64,000 bases of DNA from [Clostridium] saccharolyticum WM1 (GCF_000144625.1 NC_014376.1:4598872-4662871), one strand, 5' to 3'; counted from the first letter of the stretch, positions 35,701 to 45,369 are shown. A program made the numbers and translations. Notes: generated from the letters alone by a model not told the origin.

Positions 35701-38700
35701 TAATATCTTTCTTAAAGCTTCCGTCGGGCAGCTTCGCATTCTGGCGGTTCAGCTTTACGGTCACATCTATGCTTCCCGGAACAAAATCATTTCCAAGCAC
35801 ATATCGGTTTTCCGTAGATGCTTTCAATGTATCATCCCGATAGCTGATCCGGAAGGATTTCACCATTATTCCGGTCACCGGTTTTACAGCTCCGATCTCC
35901 CCGTCACCAGACACTGCAACGCTTTGCACCTCTCCCGCCTGGCTGCCGTTAAAATCGTAGAAAGTCACATCTGCCATAATGGTTCCGGTTTTTGCACCAT
36001 GTATGCGGTTCTGCTCTGTGGCTTTCCCTGGCTTCACCCCGGTAATGGTGTATGCTTCATTGGTGTACTCTGCTTCTGAAAGGGGATTTTTTCCGGCATC
36101 CAGCATCCTTAATCCTGTATCCGTTACTGCAAATCCATCCAGAGGTATGCTGTTGATCCCCTGAGGGGTTAACGTATAGGTCACAGTCTGACCTTCATGC
36201 CACCATAAGTCCTTGAATGAGGTTGTGGCAGAAGTCTTATTTAAGGTCACTCCTGTCTTTTGTTTTACATTTGTAAACTCACAGGGATCCGGAATCACTC
36301 CCTTTTTAACTTCCACTTCTTTTCTGTAAACGGTTCTGGAATCATCCTTATTGATAACATAGCCCTGGTTATTCCGGGTCACCGCCGTCTCTTCAATGAC
36401 ATAAATTCCTGGCAACAGAGCCACCGTTGTTCCGGCCTCCCCATATGGTACGGTCACCGTATTACCAACCTGGCTTCCTGTCTCCTTATTCATAATCTTC
36501 ATGGTAACGGCAATGGAGTTTCCTGGATTATCCTGTTTGTTCACATCATTTTTAATGAGTTTTAAAGGCAGTGCTTCCTGGTTGTGGGCCTCAAAGCCAT
36601 AAACTCCCGGAGTCACAGTATTGCTTCCAGTCAGTACATAAAGGCCAATGCCGGATTTGGTCTCTCCATTCTTGATTGCATCCGCTGTTGTGGGAAGAAT
36701 GGTCCCTTTGGCCCCTTTAAAGGAATCCATGCGGAATGTATCAAAGCCGTTTTCCGTCTTCATCACCTCATGAACTCCATAGGAATCACCTGCCGGAAGC
36801 TCCAGCCCCCGGAAGGAAAGACTTCCCTGGGAATCGGTGATACCTTCTGTTACATAATTCCAGATACCTCCCGGTGACCTTCTGTAAAGCTCAAAGCAGA
36901 TTCCTGATCTAAGAGATTCCGCACTTCCGTTTCCGCTGTATTTGGTAATCTGTAAATCAATTCCGCCCTGATTCTCCACGGTAATTTCTGTTGTTTTTCC
37001 TGTTTCTGCAGTCAGGCCTTCCGCCGGTATGGCCGTTGTAATTGCCATATAACCTGCCGGAGCATTTACTTCTTTGATATAGTAGGTTCCCGGACTGTTG
37101 ATCTTGGTGGAAAATACGATATCATATACACCGCTCTGACCGATTTCAGTAAAATTTCCCACCTCTTTGGTCAATTGGGGATCGGAATACAGCTTAAAGG
37201 CTGCTCCCGTCAGCTTTTTCGTATGATCCGTTCCATCGATCTTGTTCAGGCGGATTCTGGATTTCGCATATTGGTTGTTCACCGTAATGAATACGGGGTT
37301 TCGTGAGTTAAAGTCATTCTCTCCGCCCACCTTAATATATCCGTCTTCCTGAAGGGTCCCATTTTGTTCCCCACCGAAAGCCGTAAGCATCCAATCCGGA
37401 TTCTCCTGCTCCTTCAGATAATAGGCGCCGCCCTCCGGCATCTGAGGAAGTAGAGCAGTTCCGCCTGCTGTATAATACCCATCCTGAACCTCAAAATTCC
37501 GGATTTTTACCTGTACCGGCCTGCTGCCTTCATCTAATACCTGCTTATAGGCATTATTGGAATAGGTGTAAATATCAAATACGATTTCAGCCGGAAGCTT
37601 ATCAGCAATGTTTTCATCGTTTATGAATCCATCGCCAAAGAACAGCTTCTTGGTTACGGTCAGTTCCGCCTTCTTCCTGTTTTCAAAGGTCACTGAATGG
37701 ATCTCTTCGTATTCTCCAGCCATATCTGCCGCCACAGCCACTATCATGGGCCGGGCATCAATGGTATAGCCTGCCGGGGCTTTTTGTTCCGTGATCCGGT
37801 ACCAGCCAGGTTCACAGTTCTTCATCACATAGGAGCCGTCCTTGTTATCCGTCAGTGTTCCTGAGACAGTAAAGCCATGCTCCGGTTTTGTATAGCCTTC
37901 ATCCGTTACATTCTGCAGGACCCCTCCGATCAGATCCGTGCCGGAACGGAACTTTAAGTATTCTACCTGAAAGGACGCACCTGCCATATTAGAACCGCTT
38001 TCCTTGGTTTCCGCATCCACTTTATGAATCACCAGATCCGCAAGACGGGGGTTTTTAACTGTGGTAGTTGCCACCTTTCCTGTTGCGTTTCCTATAGGAA
38101 CCAGGGTTACTCTTTCTCCCACGGCTTTGGCTTCATATCCTACATTTACTGCCGTTGGTTCAAAATAACTGCTGGTCACTGTTTTAGCTGCTTCGCTTCC
38201 TAAGGATTCCGCCTTTACGGTATAAACTCCGCTTTCCAGATTCGTAAAGCTGGCAGCGTATCTGCCATCCTCCAGTTTTGCAGTAACCTTCGAAATTTCG
38301 CTGCCTCCTGATTTCTGAATGGCAAAGGTGATCCCCCCAAGACTTACGGTAGGAACTCCGGCCCAGGTGGTTTTCTCAATAACCAGATCCGGCTTTTCCG
38401 GGTTATATACGTTTACAGTGGATGGATAGCTTCCTACGGTAAAATATCTCCAAAGATCGTCCTTCCCGTTATACATGGTAATGTATTTCTGCTGCTGGGC
38501 ACTTGTCAGGGTTTCCTTTAACCGGTACCGCCCGGCTTTTAAGCCCATTGGCAACTTAATCCGGCCATAGCTGTCTGTGGTATAAGTTCCGATGCTTTTA
38601 TAACTGTACGTTCCATTTGCCCACTGATTCTGGTAGATTTCAAACTTCACGCCGCTTAAAGGAGTTTTATTAATGTTTAAGGCATCCAGTTCCTCATCCG

Positions 38701-41700
38701 TTTTATCAAAGGTACTGGAATCCGGTATATATCCGTATTTAGCAAGTGTGACCGGATATTGCTCCAATACCGTATTCATCAGGCGGTACTTCTGAGGATC
38801 TCCCGGTTCCCAGAAATACTGATCTTGAACGAAGTCCTGGTTTCTTGGAATCGTTGCTTTCAGAACGTGAAGGGCGGGATCCATCTGAACCTTGGAAGGC
38901 GCATATACTTCTTCCAGTCCAAAGAGAGCAGTTACATTTTCGTTCTCAAGCTTAAGGATCCGGTTTATGCTGGCTTCCTCAAATCCCTTGCCTGCAAGAG
39001 ACTCCTTAAGCTTACCCATGTTGATCATCTTGGAAAGGGCATATCCTGTTTTGTTGTCGTTATCAGATTCCAGACCGGTTTCCACCACTTCAACCGGAAG
39101 CAGTTTTTCTTCACTGTCCGGATCCAGCAGCCAAATCTGGAATTTCGCTCCCCCTAAAAGGGTTGGCTCCGCCGTTGGCCTTACAGCATCCTTCAGCCAC
39201 TTGTTTAATTTAATCTGGAAATAGTACGCATCAAGACCTCCCGGGCCATCCCCATGCTGGTTTTTCACTACCGTGATCTCTTCTTTGCGTCCGCTCTTAT
39301 AGGGATGAAGCATATCACCGTAACCAGTGTACCCGGATTCTTCAGGTACAAATACTGCTACGATCTGGCGCCCGCCAGGAAGCTGATACCCTGGTGCCGC
39401 TTCTTCTTCCACCAGCCAGTATACCTTACCGGTTTCCAGAATAGCGGTATCAAACTCCCCGTTTGCCCTGCCTCCTGTTTTTGGATCCACCCGGGTGCCG
39501 CTTTCATAGCCGTCTACCCTTTCAAACCGGCCCTCATCAGCCAGGTCTGACAACTGGATCCCTGACAGGTTCCTCTCTTCTCCCTTCATCTTGTAAAGGG
39601 TAAATTTTGCTCCATTGATAGTTTCCTCGGGATGGCTCTCTCCATTTAATGCCTTCCCGTCACAGGTTTTTATTACATGAAACTGAACCCATGGCTTATA
39701 ATTATAAAGAGCACCGGTATTCTGGTATAAAGACGCATTTTGAGGAAGATCCTTCCCCGTATATTCCACAGCATTGTACTTACCGGCTCTTAAATCTGAG
39801 ATGGAAAGGGTACTGGGAGGTGCTTCGTTCCCCTGAACCAAAGGGGTCTTATCCTTCATATTCAGGTCAAAACCAAAACCGGTTTCTTCCCTGGTTGGTA
39901 CCCGGACCTCAACCACATAGTAGGTATCTCTCCGGTCAATCTCATAGAAGGTAGCAATTCCGTCATAGGCATTGGTGGTTTCTGTTTTTACGTAGTCTGC
40001 CGTTATGCCGTCTGCATTTCCTTTATAGAGAGCCAGCTTTACATTTCCAAGAACATGATCCACTTTATAAAAATGATCATTCCATTCATCTCTCCAAACC
40101 TTCTGGGTACGGATGGTCAGTTTGGGTTCATTCTTAATCACAAGAGGGGTTCCGTTTTCCTCTCCATTGACCGTAGTAATGACCTTGCCTTCCTTTAATG
40201 TGGTGGTCAGGATTTCATAAGACGGCAGATAGTTGGATGGAGGTGTTATTTCAGCAATGACATAGGAAATCCTATTGCCATTGGAGTCAAAAATCTTAAG
40301 GTTTGTGCTGTTAAAGGTTACCTGGCCATTGTTGTTGGTGGTCAGCTTCTGAATGGGCTTGGCGATACTTGCTGCCCAATCATTGACATTAAACTCGCTG
40401 GCTTTAAATATTCCGAAAACTGCTCCGTTTACCGTGGTATCCCTCAACGCATCCTTTTTGGTTACTGTTACTTTACCATTATCCTTATAATTCAATAAGG
40501 GAGTTTTAGATTCCGCCAGAAAGAGATCCCGGCTCTTTTCATTGCTGGATGACGCTGCAGTTATGTCTATGGGTCCGTAATAGATATCGGTTCCTGAGAC
40601 TTCGTATCCAGTATGGGCCCCCTGGGTTCTGTCCCCATCAGAAAGCAAGAAATAGGGTTTAATATTTCCGCCTGGAACATCTTCCTTAAAGTAATAGGTA
40701 TTAGGAGCGAGCTGGGCGGCTGTATTGGATTTTAAGATGCCTTTTTCTTTAAAACGGCCTTCTTCCTTTGCATAAGCCCGAAATGTGATTGTATTGATGC
40801 CGGTATTTGCTTTTCCGTCCGCGTCATACTGTGTCTTTTGAATGGCAACCGATTGATATGGCTTGTTTTCAAAAGTCAGACGGTTCCATGTGCTGCTTGG
40901 TGCAAACCAATCTTCCAACTGAGTTTTTGTCACAGGTTTATCCGGAGTTTTAACCGTGATGTCAGGGCCATTTTCATATTTGGATGGGGGTATGGTTTCT
41001 TTTATGGTGTATTCCGTACCGGGATCAAGAATCACAAAGGTTCCCGTATTGGATACGGTTAAATTGTCATAAACTACAGTAGTTCCCCTATCTTTTGTTA
41101 TCTGGAACTTCGCTGATAAGGGCTTACTTTTATCTGTAATATCCACCTTATATAGCCAGTAAGGAATTTTTTGAGGAATGTTATAGGCCTTTGCCCAAGC
41201 ATCGCTTTCTCTCTTTACTCTGTAAGGACCGATAAACACCTGATCTCCCAAAACAACCGTCTTTGAGGAGTCCTCTGCTTCCAGCCTTCCGGTGCTGTTG
41301 ATCTCGGACCAGTAGTATTCCCTTGTTACATCAAGTCCTTTTGCCACAATTTCTCCGCGGCTGTCTGTTGTATATATGGTTCCAGGCAATACTTCGTTAT
41401 AGGTATCCCCAGACTTTTCATAAAGCTTAAACTGATACCCGCTTTTCGATGCATTTTTATTCAGACTGCCGCTGCTGATGGACCATGCTTCCTTTTGAAG
41501 CTTTAAGGTGCCTCCCTTATTATTTTTTAACTCAACCTGAGTGGTTGTTAAAGGTTCCAGGGAAAAGGTTTTATAAATGTAAGTCTTATTCCCCCTTTTT
41601 TCCTGTGAAAAACCGGCTTCGCTTCCATTTCCGTCTGAATATCCTTCCGGTACTTCCTCGGCGACCCGATACTGGATCTTCTGGCTGTTTCCGTCATAAA

Positions 41701-44700
41701 CAGGAAGTGTCACCGTAAACTGGCTTTCACTGTCCAGAGAGTAAGTAACTTCAGGAACAGCACTCACATTGATCCAGGTACCGCCTGCATTCTTTTCAAT
41801 CCAGAATTTCTCTTTAAAATCATCTCTGTAAGCTGCCGGGACCTTCCTGTAACCGCCCTGATCATCCTGCATCAGCTTCATTACACTTACTTTTGCTTCA
41901 TTTAACTTATTAACAAGAACGTTATCCCCGGCTTTTATTGGGGACGTCACATCCGCACGTACGGTTACCTCATAATCATGATTGTCTAGAATATAGCCAT
42001 TGGCGCTTTTTTCTCTCACAACGTATTGATCCGGTGAAAGCGGCTTAAACAGCACACATCCTTTGCTGTCTGATGTTACAGTTTTTACCTCTGTAAGACT
42101 GCCATCACCCTTCTTCTGATAAAGAGTAAACTCTGCACCTTCCAGTGCATTTAAATCTGCATCAGCAGTGGTTACGGTGTTCCATGTACGGGCCTTTTTA
42201 TAAAACTCAATGGCTCCTTTTCCTATCACTTCGTTTACTACCGTAACTTCTGCATTCTCTCCTGCCTTTACAGTGACCTTAAGATCATCCCCGATGGCAA
42301 CTGGATTAGTTCCCACCTTTGCGGAGTTGAATTGGGTCCCAACTGGGTTTATGGTTTCCTTGATCACATAGGTTCCCGGATCAACCTGAATTTGAATGTA
42401 ACCATGATCCCCGGTTTCATAGAATCCGCTTTCTGACTCATTGTTTGAGGGATTTACTATAATGTTTTTATAGTTAATTTTTTGTCCGGCACTGTCTATG
42501 ACCGTATAATTGTCATAGGGCACCTGCTTGTTGTCTGCATCCAGGGAATAGATCTCAAACCCGGCCATCCCAGGATATTCCTTTTCCATAGTCAATCCAT
42601 ATTTTTGGGTTACTCCAAGGCCCTCCTCAATTTCCTTCCTGATCTTAATGACTGCCGGCTGATTAACCTGATGAATTGCTATATTTGCTTCAGAATCTTC
42701 TGTCACCAGCTGTTTCGTTCCCAGCTTTATATATTCCAGATGAGCCTTATTATGAACCGTGAACACTTCATTTTTCCCGGCACGTTCATCGTTATATTTT
42801 AATAAAAAGGGGGCATATGGATACCGGGCGGTTACCAGATAGGCACTGTAAGTAGGCGCCTGATCCGATACGTAAATATGGTCCGCCCCGTTTTGACCCT
42901 GCGTCTTGAATTCATCAATAATTATGGATTGATCGTCTTTTTGAGTCACCTGGATGGCGGGTCCATCCTCCCATCTGGCCGTTACAGATATGGGTTTCAT
43001 GGCTTCAGGGGCATTTTCCGTGAGTATTTTAAGAGAGTCTGTAATTTTAAAGGTATTCTCCTTAAATCCGGTCCTTCCATAGGTCTGGTATATGGTTCCG
43101 CTTGGCTGGCGGGATATGACCCCTGAACTTGCATACATTCCCATTTCAATCAGATAGGTAATGTCCACAAACTCCGGATTTCCTGCACTGTCATTTACCA
43201 CCGTATAAGAATCATCCGTTGGGTAAACCCGCTTTTTAATATGCCATGCATCATCAGACACCAGAGTCAGTGTGGTATCCTCCGGTTGTTGTGCATATGT
43301 AATTGTTTTAATATTTCCCGGATAAGTCACATGATCCTTATCTGTCTTATCCGCCACTTTGACATCGGCATAGAAAGCAATGCTGTTCTTTGACAGCGAA
43401 AAGCTCTCTCCCACCGCTCTTTCTCCGTTTCCGTCAATATAGGCGTTCATGGTTATACTGTCTGATTTGCTCGGACAGATCACATTATTTTTATCTCCCA
43501 CCCTGATTTCATAAACCTTGCCATCATCGTCAGAGGAGACCAGTTTAACCTTTCCTGGCTGCTCCTCTATGGCAATACCGGCAGGGACAGTAAAAAGGAT
43601 TTTCGCATTCTCATATTCGTCAAACAGAGAAAGCTTTCCGCCTGCAGCATACTCGTAAAGCGGAGACGCCTGCATGGTATAGGTGATGGTATAGTTATAT
43701 ATAATTCCTGCCTTTATGGAACCTGTTTGGCTCTGAAACAGACTCACTTCAGCCGTTTCCTTCTCATCCGATGCATCAGTTCCGTAATAGGTCAATGCTG
43801 TCTCATAAGGAGAAAGCTTTCCTTCACTGTCCACCTCTGTATTTAACAGAGTCATTCCATAGCTGCGCACCACCATGCCAAAGGATGGCTGACTGAGAAA
43901 TGAAAACAGACTTGTTTTTGTCTCCTCTCCTCTCAGGGCAGCCACATCCGTTCCCATAAGGGCAGCCCGTTCCTCCTCTGAGAGAACCTTTGCATCTCCT
44001 ATTGAAACAAGATCTGCTTCCTCCCCTGCAAAAGAAACGGCCTCTGCAAAGGAACCGTCCTCTGCCTCAGAAGCAGTTGCCAAAGGATCCTCAGAACTGA
44101 AAAGCACCGGGACCTCATGTCTTCTTACAGATATTCCGTTACTCCCGGAACTGCTTACAGAAAGGGCTTCTCCGGAATCAATACCGGAATCCCCGTTGTT
44201 TTCCTCCCGGACTCCATGATCCTGGTCTTCTTTTTCCGCTTCCCCATCCTTGGCCTTTGATTCTTCCGCGGCTTCTCCGGATTTCTCATCCTTCTGATTC
44301 CCAGTCTCTTCTCCTGTACGGTTATCTATACCATCTGCCGTTTCTGTAGGATTCGGATCAGTCTCACCGTTATCCTGGTCCTGGGTTTCTTCCATATCCG
44401 TCCCCTGGGCATCCGTCTCCTGGATTTTGGTTTCTTCTTCTGTGGCAACTGCTGATTGCTGACTTCCGGCTGTTCCGGAGCTTCCGGAACTTCCGGATTG
44501 ATTTCCGGCAGAGGATGGCGGTACCGTTTTTTCTTCCTGAGAATTTTCACCCTTAACTGCAAATTCTTCCATATGGGCATCTGTAATCATCAGATCATCG
44601 CCCTTGATCCGCAGCCGGAATTCACAATCCCGATCCTTATAGCCATTGACACCTATGACCTGGATATTTTTAAGAACAGATTCCTGCATGATCCGCTCGG

Positions 44701-45163
44701 ACCGGTCGGCTTCAAAAAAAGGTTCTCCAGCCAAAGTATCGGATACCACTACCAGATACATGGCTTTTCCCACTTTCTTCTGTATCACCAGGGTCTTTCC
44801 CTCCAGCTCCTCATACAATTTTCCTAAGACCAGATCCTTTTGATCCCCTTCAAAAGGAATCTGATCCTCATTTAATTCCGGTCTGCTGTCAGAATCCTTT
44901 TTAAGAACCTTCTCTATGGCTGACTGGGTGACATAAACATCAATTATCCTCGCCGCCCCTGTCGGAGACGCCTCTGACGGAGATGCCTCTGACGGAGATG
45001 CCTTCCCAGCATTGGAAGAAGATTCGCTCCTGCTGCCTGCAGTTTCTGAAGCATATGCGGTGGTTACAGATAGCTGTGATAGGTTTCCTGCAACGATTGC
45101 AGCCGTCAATAACCAGGCAATGGCCCTTCTTAAGCGATGCACTTTCTTCACTGCACCTTTCAT
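29777..45163 (-). CDS. Giant LPXTG-anchored surface protein with SpaA/Cna_B repeats (5,128 aa)
   Basis: Uninterrupted 15.4-kb frame. Layout: signal peptide 1-38 (cleavage after TTAYA); PSEAS-type short repeats 45-58; unknown domain to about 200; acidic Ser/Glu/Asp-rich linker about 205-345; adhesin-like head about 430-850; a long array of SpaA/Cna_B-like beta domains (GA.F.LY... / G.Y...E...P.GY motifs) about 870-2990; DUF11-like repeats (VTYTLTPQG, VLTYSLYVKNET) about 2990-3620; one SdrD-B-like domain (SGRVWIDDNNNGIQD) near 3627; alternating SpaA-type units to about 5030; Gly/Ser/Pro linker; LPKTG sorting signal at 5093-5097, hydrophobic helix, KKKKEN tail. Cna_B folds often carry Lys-Asn isopeptide bonds, giving a stiff stalk. 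RBS AAAGGAGG. No sortase gene in the window. Confidence 0.93.
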   Translation of the reverse strand: MKGAVKKVHRLRRAIAWLLTAAIVAGNLSQLSVTTAYASETAGSRSESSSNAGKASPSEASPSEASPTGAARIIDVYVTQSAIEKVLKKDSDSRPELNEDQIPFEGDQKDLVLGKLYEELEGKTLVIQKKVGKAMYLVVVSDTLAGEPFFEADRSERIMQESVLKNIQVIGVNGYKDRDCEFRLRIKGDDLMITDAHMEEFAVKGENSQEEKTVPPSSAGNQSGSSGSSGTAGSQQSAVATEEETKIQETDAQGTDMEETQDQDNGETDPNPTETADGIDNRTGEETGNQKDEKSGEAAEESKAKDGEAEKEDQDHGVREENNGDSGIDSGEALSVSSSGSNGISVRRHEVPVLFSSEDPLATASEAEDGSFAEAVSFAGEEADLVSIGDAKVLSEEERAALMGTDVAALRGEETKTSLFSFLSQPSFGMVVRSYGMTLLNTEVDSEGKLSPYETALTYYGTDASDEKETAEVSLFQSQTGSIKAGIIYNYTITYTMQASPLYEYAAGGKLSLFDEYENAKILFTVPAGIAIEEQPGKVKLVSSDDDGKVYEIRVGDKNNVICPSKSDSITMNAYIDGNGERAVGESFSLSKNSIAFYADVKVADKTDKDHVTYPGNIKTITYAQQPEDTTLTLVSDDAWHIKKRVYPTDDSYTVVNDSAGNPEFVDITYLIEMGMYASSGVISRQPSGTIYQTYGRTGFKENTFKITDSLKILTENAPEAMKPISVTARWEDGPAIQVTQKDDQSIIIDEFKTQGQNGADHIYVSDQAPTYSAYLVTARYPYAPFLLKYNDERAGKNEVFTVHNKAHLEYIKLGTKQLVTEDSEANIAIHQVNQPAVIKIRKEIEEGLGVTQKYGLTMEKEYPGMAGFEIYSLDADNKQVPYDNYTVIDSAGQKINYKNIIVNPSNNESESGFYETGDHGYIQIQVDPGTYVIKETINPVGTQFNSAKVGTNPVAIGDDLKVTVKAGENAEVTVVNEVIGKGAIEFYKKARTWNTVTTADADLNALEGAEFTLYQKKGDGSLTEVKTVTSDSKGCVLFKPLSPDQYVVREKSANGYILDNHDYEVTVRADVTSPIKAGDNVLVNKLNEAKVSVMKLMQDDQGGYRKVPAAYRDDFKEKFWIEKNAGGTWINVSAVPEVTYSLDSESQFTVTLPVYDGNSQKIQYRVAEEVPEGYSDGNGSEAGFSQEKRGNKTYIYKTFSLEPLTTTQVELKNNKGGTLKLQKEAWSISSGSLNKNASKSGYQFKLYEKSGDTYNEVLPGTIYTTDSRGEIVAKGLDVTREYYWSEINSTGRLEAEDSSKTVVLGDQVFIGPYRVKRESDAWAKAYNIPQKIPYWLYKVDITDKSKPLSAKFQITKDRGTTVVYDNLTVSNTGTFVILDPGTEYTIKETIPPSKYENGPDITVKTPDKPVTKTQLEDWFAPSSTWNRLTFENKPYQSVAIQKTQYDADGKANTGINTITFRAYAKEEGRFKEKGILKSNTAAQLAPNTYYFKEDVPGGNIKPYFLLSDGDRTQGAHTGYEVSGTDIYYGPIDITAASSSNEKSRDLFLAESKTPLLNYKDNGKVTVTKKDALRDTTVNGAVFGIFKASEFNVNDWAASIAKPIQKLTTNNNGQVTFNSTNLKIFDSNGNRISYVIAEITPPSNYLPSYEILTTTLKEGKVITTVNGEENGTPLVIKNEPKLTIRTQKVWRDEWNDHFYKVDHVLGNVKLALYKGNADGITADYVKTETTNAYDGIATFYEIDRRDTYYVVEVRVPTREETGFGFDLNMKDKTPLVQGNEAPPSTLSISDLRAGKYNAVEYTGKDLPQNASLYQNTGALYNYKPWVQFHVIKTCDGKALNGESHPEETINGAKFTLYKMKGEERNLSGIQLSDLADEGRFERVDGYESGTRVDPKTGGRANGEFDTAILETGKVYWLVEEEAAPGYQLPGGRQIVAVFVPEESGYTGYGDMLHPYKSGRKEEITVVKNQHGDGPGGLDAYYFQIKLNKWLKDAVRPTAEPTLLGGAKFQIWLLDPDSEEKLLPVEVVETGLESDNDNKTGYALSKMINMGKLKESLAGKGFEEASINRILKLENENVTALFGLEEVYAPSKVQMDPALHVLKATIPRNQDFVQDQYFWEPGDPQKYRLMNTVLEQYPVTLAKYGYIPDSSTFDKTDEELDALNINKTPLSGVKFEIYQNQWANGTYSYKSIGTYTTDSYGRIKLPMGLKAGRYRLKETLTSAQQQKYITMYNGKDDLWRYFTVGSYPSTVNVYNPEKPDLVIEKTTWAGVPTVSLGGITFAIQKSGGSEISKVTAKLEDGRYAASFTNLESGVYTVKAESLGSEAAKTVTSSYFEPTAVNVGYEAKAVGERVTLVPIGNATGKVATTTVKNPRLADLVIHKVDAETKESGSNMAGASFQVEYLKFRSGTDLIGGVLQNVTDEGYTKPEHGFTVSGTLTDNKDGSYVMKNCEPGWYRITEQKAPAGYTIDARPMIVAVAADMAGEYEEIHSVTFENRKKAELTVTKKLFFGDGFINDENIADKLPAEIVFDIYTYSNNAYKQVLDEGSRPVQVKIRNFEVQDGYYTAGGTALLPQMPEGGAYYLKEQENPDWMLTAFGGEQNGTLQEDGYIKVGGENDFNSRNPVFITVNNQYAKSRIRLNKIDGTDHTKKLTGAAFKLYSDPQLTKEVGNFTEIGQSGVYDIVFSTKINSPGTYYIKEVNAPAGYMAITTAIPAEGLTAETGKTTEITVENQGGIDLQITKYSGNGSAESLRSGICFELYRRSPGGIWNYVTEGITDSQGSLSFRGLELPAGDSYGVHEVMKTENGFDTFRMDSFKGAKGTILPTTADAIKNGETKSGIGLYVLTGSNTVTPGVYGFEAHNQEALPLKLIKNDVNKQDNPGNSIAVTMKIMNKETGSQVGNTVTVPYGEAGTTVALLPGIYVIEETAVTRNNQGYVINKDDSRTVYRKEVEVKKGVIPDPCEFTNVKQKTGVTLNKTSATTSFKDLWWHEGQTVTYTLTPQGINSIPLDGFAVTDTGLRMLDAGKNPLSEAEYTNEAYTITGVKPGKATEQNRIHGAKTGTIMADVTFYDFNGSQAGEVQSVAVSGDGEIGAVKPVTGIMVKSFRISYRDDTLKASTENRYVLGNDFVPGSIDVTVKLNRQNAKLPDGSFKKDIKFIRNEAEVVMDYRMWDMNGNLVPGQEKSQAKQVCDIPVVQSQAPAISVKKEVDPINGIQPRDVLTYSLYVKNETTNNDPDIAKLQKPILIDYVPLGVTVSGESDGESRLLKAVTLKEAPKGVVIEKTIKKVDPQTGRESLFIQLNGALDQGESVTVEVKAQIAGSIINYGKNILNELYVTSDVLQPAFSLNQTGASFMIKTDSGSKWPSADLPKDVQLPDEKYRSYGYASDSAQNTMSTGSGLLLHKAVKGNLDTRFVSGTTVGKVAKSAEDTGLTKHDGSVLYRLTVNNASANDYITQLQLMDILPAPGDYSTGNFNRISDYRLKFEDIVSIVIENRSDSTVGRKVDNFIYQVTYSDETFHNKATAQQGKEAMLNDNQDGFWSGRSSDPTAIRIKITDDKFYLAPGENLVVTYKTVVPYTTMKELDEVAYGYAVNDFATSFSYKKSLTDTSEIKFTQAQTSNAVQVVLVPGNVKVSGRVWIDDNNNGIQDESIEQDHLLTDLLPVLQSEYFKANLLKYSKYGDDEVSGTVGLSDARFLFDGLTPAKPFGITGSEFAPDQENGWYTNQSLIVSKLKGEDPAHYRIIVTTGTMPQGYEDLVLKLAEPTMLVSGENAEAGRSRLPGTLAEGGRNFGESRDSNFKESKGAYASEDFFLWSAGEDYDKTKDIGFVPFRNVTIKKINEAGNPVEGAHFSVYGPYTNEEMAAFRQNGIRSQADLGSPAAQGRTALAGDEAVWNAGELLYYRNYIVIEDEAPAGYEIANAKTGDMVPMASYKGKGQKAWELLSKEFKTNGNPITSAVTVTNSYVTGSLEFTKLDGLTKKELGGAAFRIQKKDEVVEDAWKAFTEAMKKDPVSMGVTKVIATDDEVEFEVVSGKAALTGIPYGTYTLSEIRVPDGYDITKKQGDVEFRIETNGQKAVLSGLEGNLIQNSRTEYSLSLKKTDNAGNDKVAGIRFAITGPGKYESSSWIPFSKASFKQNDPSVSGYEVKQTDENGLIQWNLPYGDYRLEELEGAGYEPVEPFYVRISGNGAVSLLNGEGRSELTLNSSEQNQINLIIKNVIKTGSLTVEKVDGETKEAITGAMFELSGTSVINGAFEAYQNHVTGLGVSGVLAGNEDGRLWIRFQVDGTEASKTGLLTQIPYGSYTLKEIKAPDGYLFSSGREWTKDFTINSSEGVSLTGDHGVVNTPHELNIEKRDQITDEVLPDAVFMLMTADGKYVSLDENNSYTGLKQSQEEGSSFSTGSDGRVFVKRLPAGSYRLKEIQAPANYGVAADTEITVLQSGNTETVKVYDVRNKARIRINKAASHNHEMRLDGAIFEIYSDKDLTALAGTMTTGYDGIGESEMLPLGTYYVKEQKAPAGYELSGRVYEVTLLNERESYPVLADGNDFVTNDYGTGYLAFDKVDGSTGEDIASARFSLTRKETRVDGAFEHFAEALGNMGQRSLEAMGISDVETESGIIRFTSVNGHVDMKGIPYGTYTLKEEMAPKGYLSLNGKAEFEFTVTEEQREADLGNSNKVVNERAQFELQLKKVDHLGNSVSGIQFEILGPGRYEENGVLSMFGANRFTTDADSDTGLFTTGDNGIISLGLKHGDYRIREIASHRYDAIEPFYIRIDREGKGSILKDNSNAAAISNDALVTVTVTNKVSTGYLEMEKVDGENNGKRLEGAEFELTNLSTLVPGAWESYRHQAAAEGASWTADQVVGNTITFVLNGKGAITNLPYGTYRLTEKKAPDGYLLGTTPWTAEFSVNDANKEIRYTTPGLFEKTKGAIVNMPSKILVVKTNGVYADVKLNGAEFILKASDGRYVKLDNGSFAGYTDDKAAAGTFVTDNDGQFVLKRLPKDTYTFLETKAPAGYYINNHIPPLTLDGVNSFTITIQDERIRGGGGSSGGPSGRDNPGGPGAAVTILPDQIPLANLPADGSVDLLTIDDGNVPLANLPKTGDRQKAAGKVMVALSGFMMALYAAFSKKKKEN

Positions 45164-45315
45164 ACTTTATCCTCCTTTATTTAATCCATCTTAAGGTTAT
45201 ATCCATTAATAAGCAAAAAAGCTTTATTTTCTTATAATTCAGTATATATACCGGTGGTTACAGATTGGTTATTTTTTCATACATTTATCTATTTTGTCTT
45301 GAAACCAATTTCTAA

Positions 45316-45369
45316 TTGTTAACTACATATTAATTATTGGTTGACAATCATTTTTGCATGTGTTACCAT
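45316..45369 (+). promoter_or_regulatory. bioY promoter with BirA-type biotin operator
   Basis: TTGACA (45341-45346), 17-bp spacer, TACCAT (45364-45369). TTGTTAACT (45316-45324), 14-nt spacer, GGTTGACAA (45339-45347) matches the known BirA site layout (TTGTwAACC-N14/15-GGTTwACAA) and covers the -35, so biotin would repress bioY. Confidence 0.8.

Noticed and set aside
35444..36079. 211-residue plus-strand frame inside the giant surface-protein gene
   Set aside because: One of many antisense frames across the giant gene; no RBS, domain or promoter support.
44326..44580. Lys/Arg/Pro-rich 84-residue frame inside the giant gene
   Set aside because: Same-strand shadow of the acidic low-complexity linker read in another phase.
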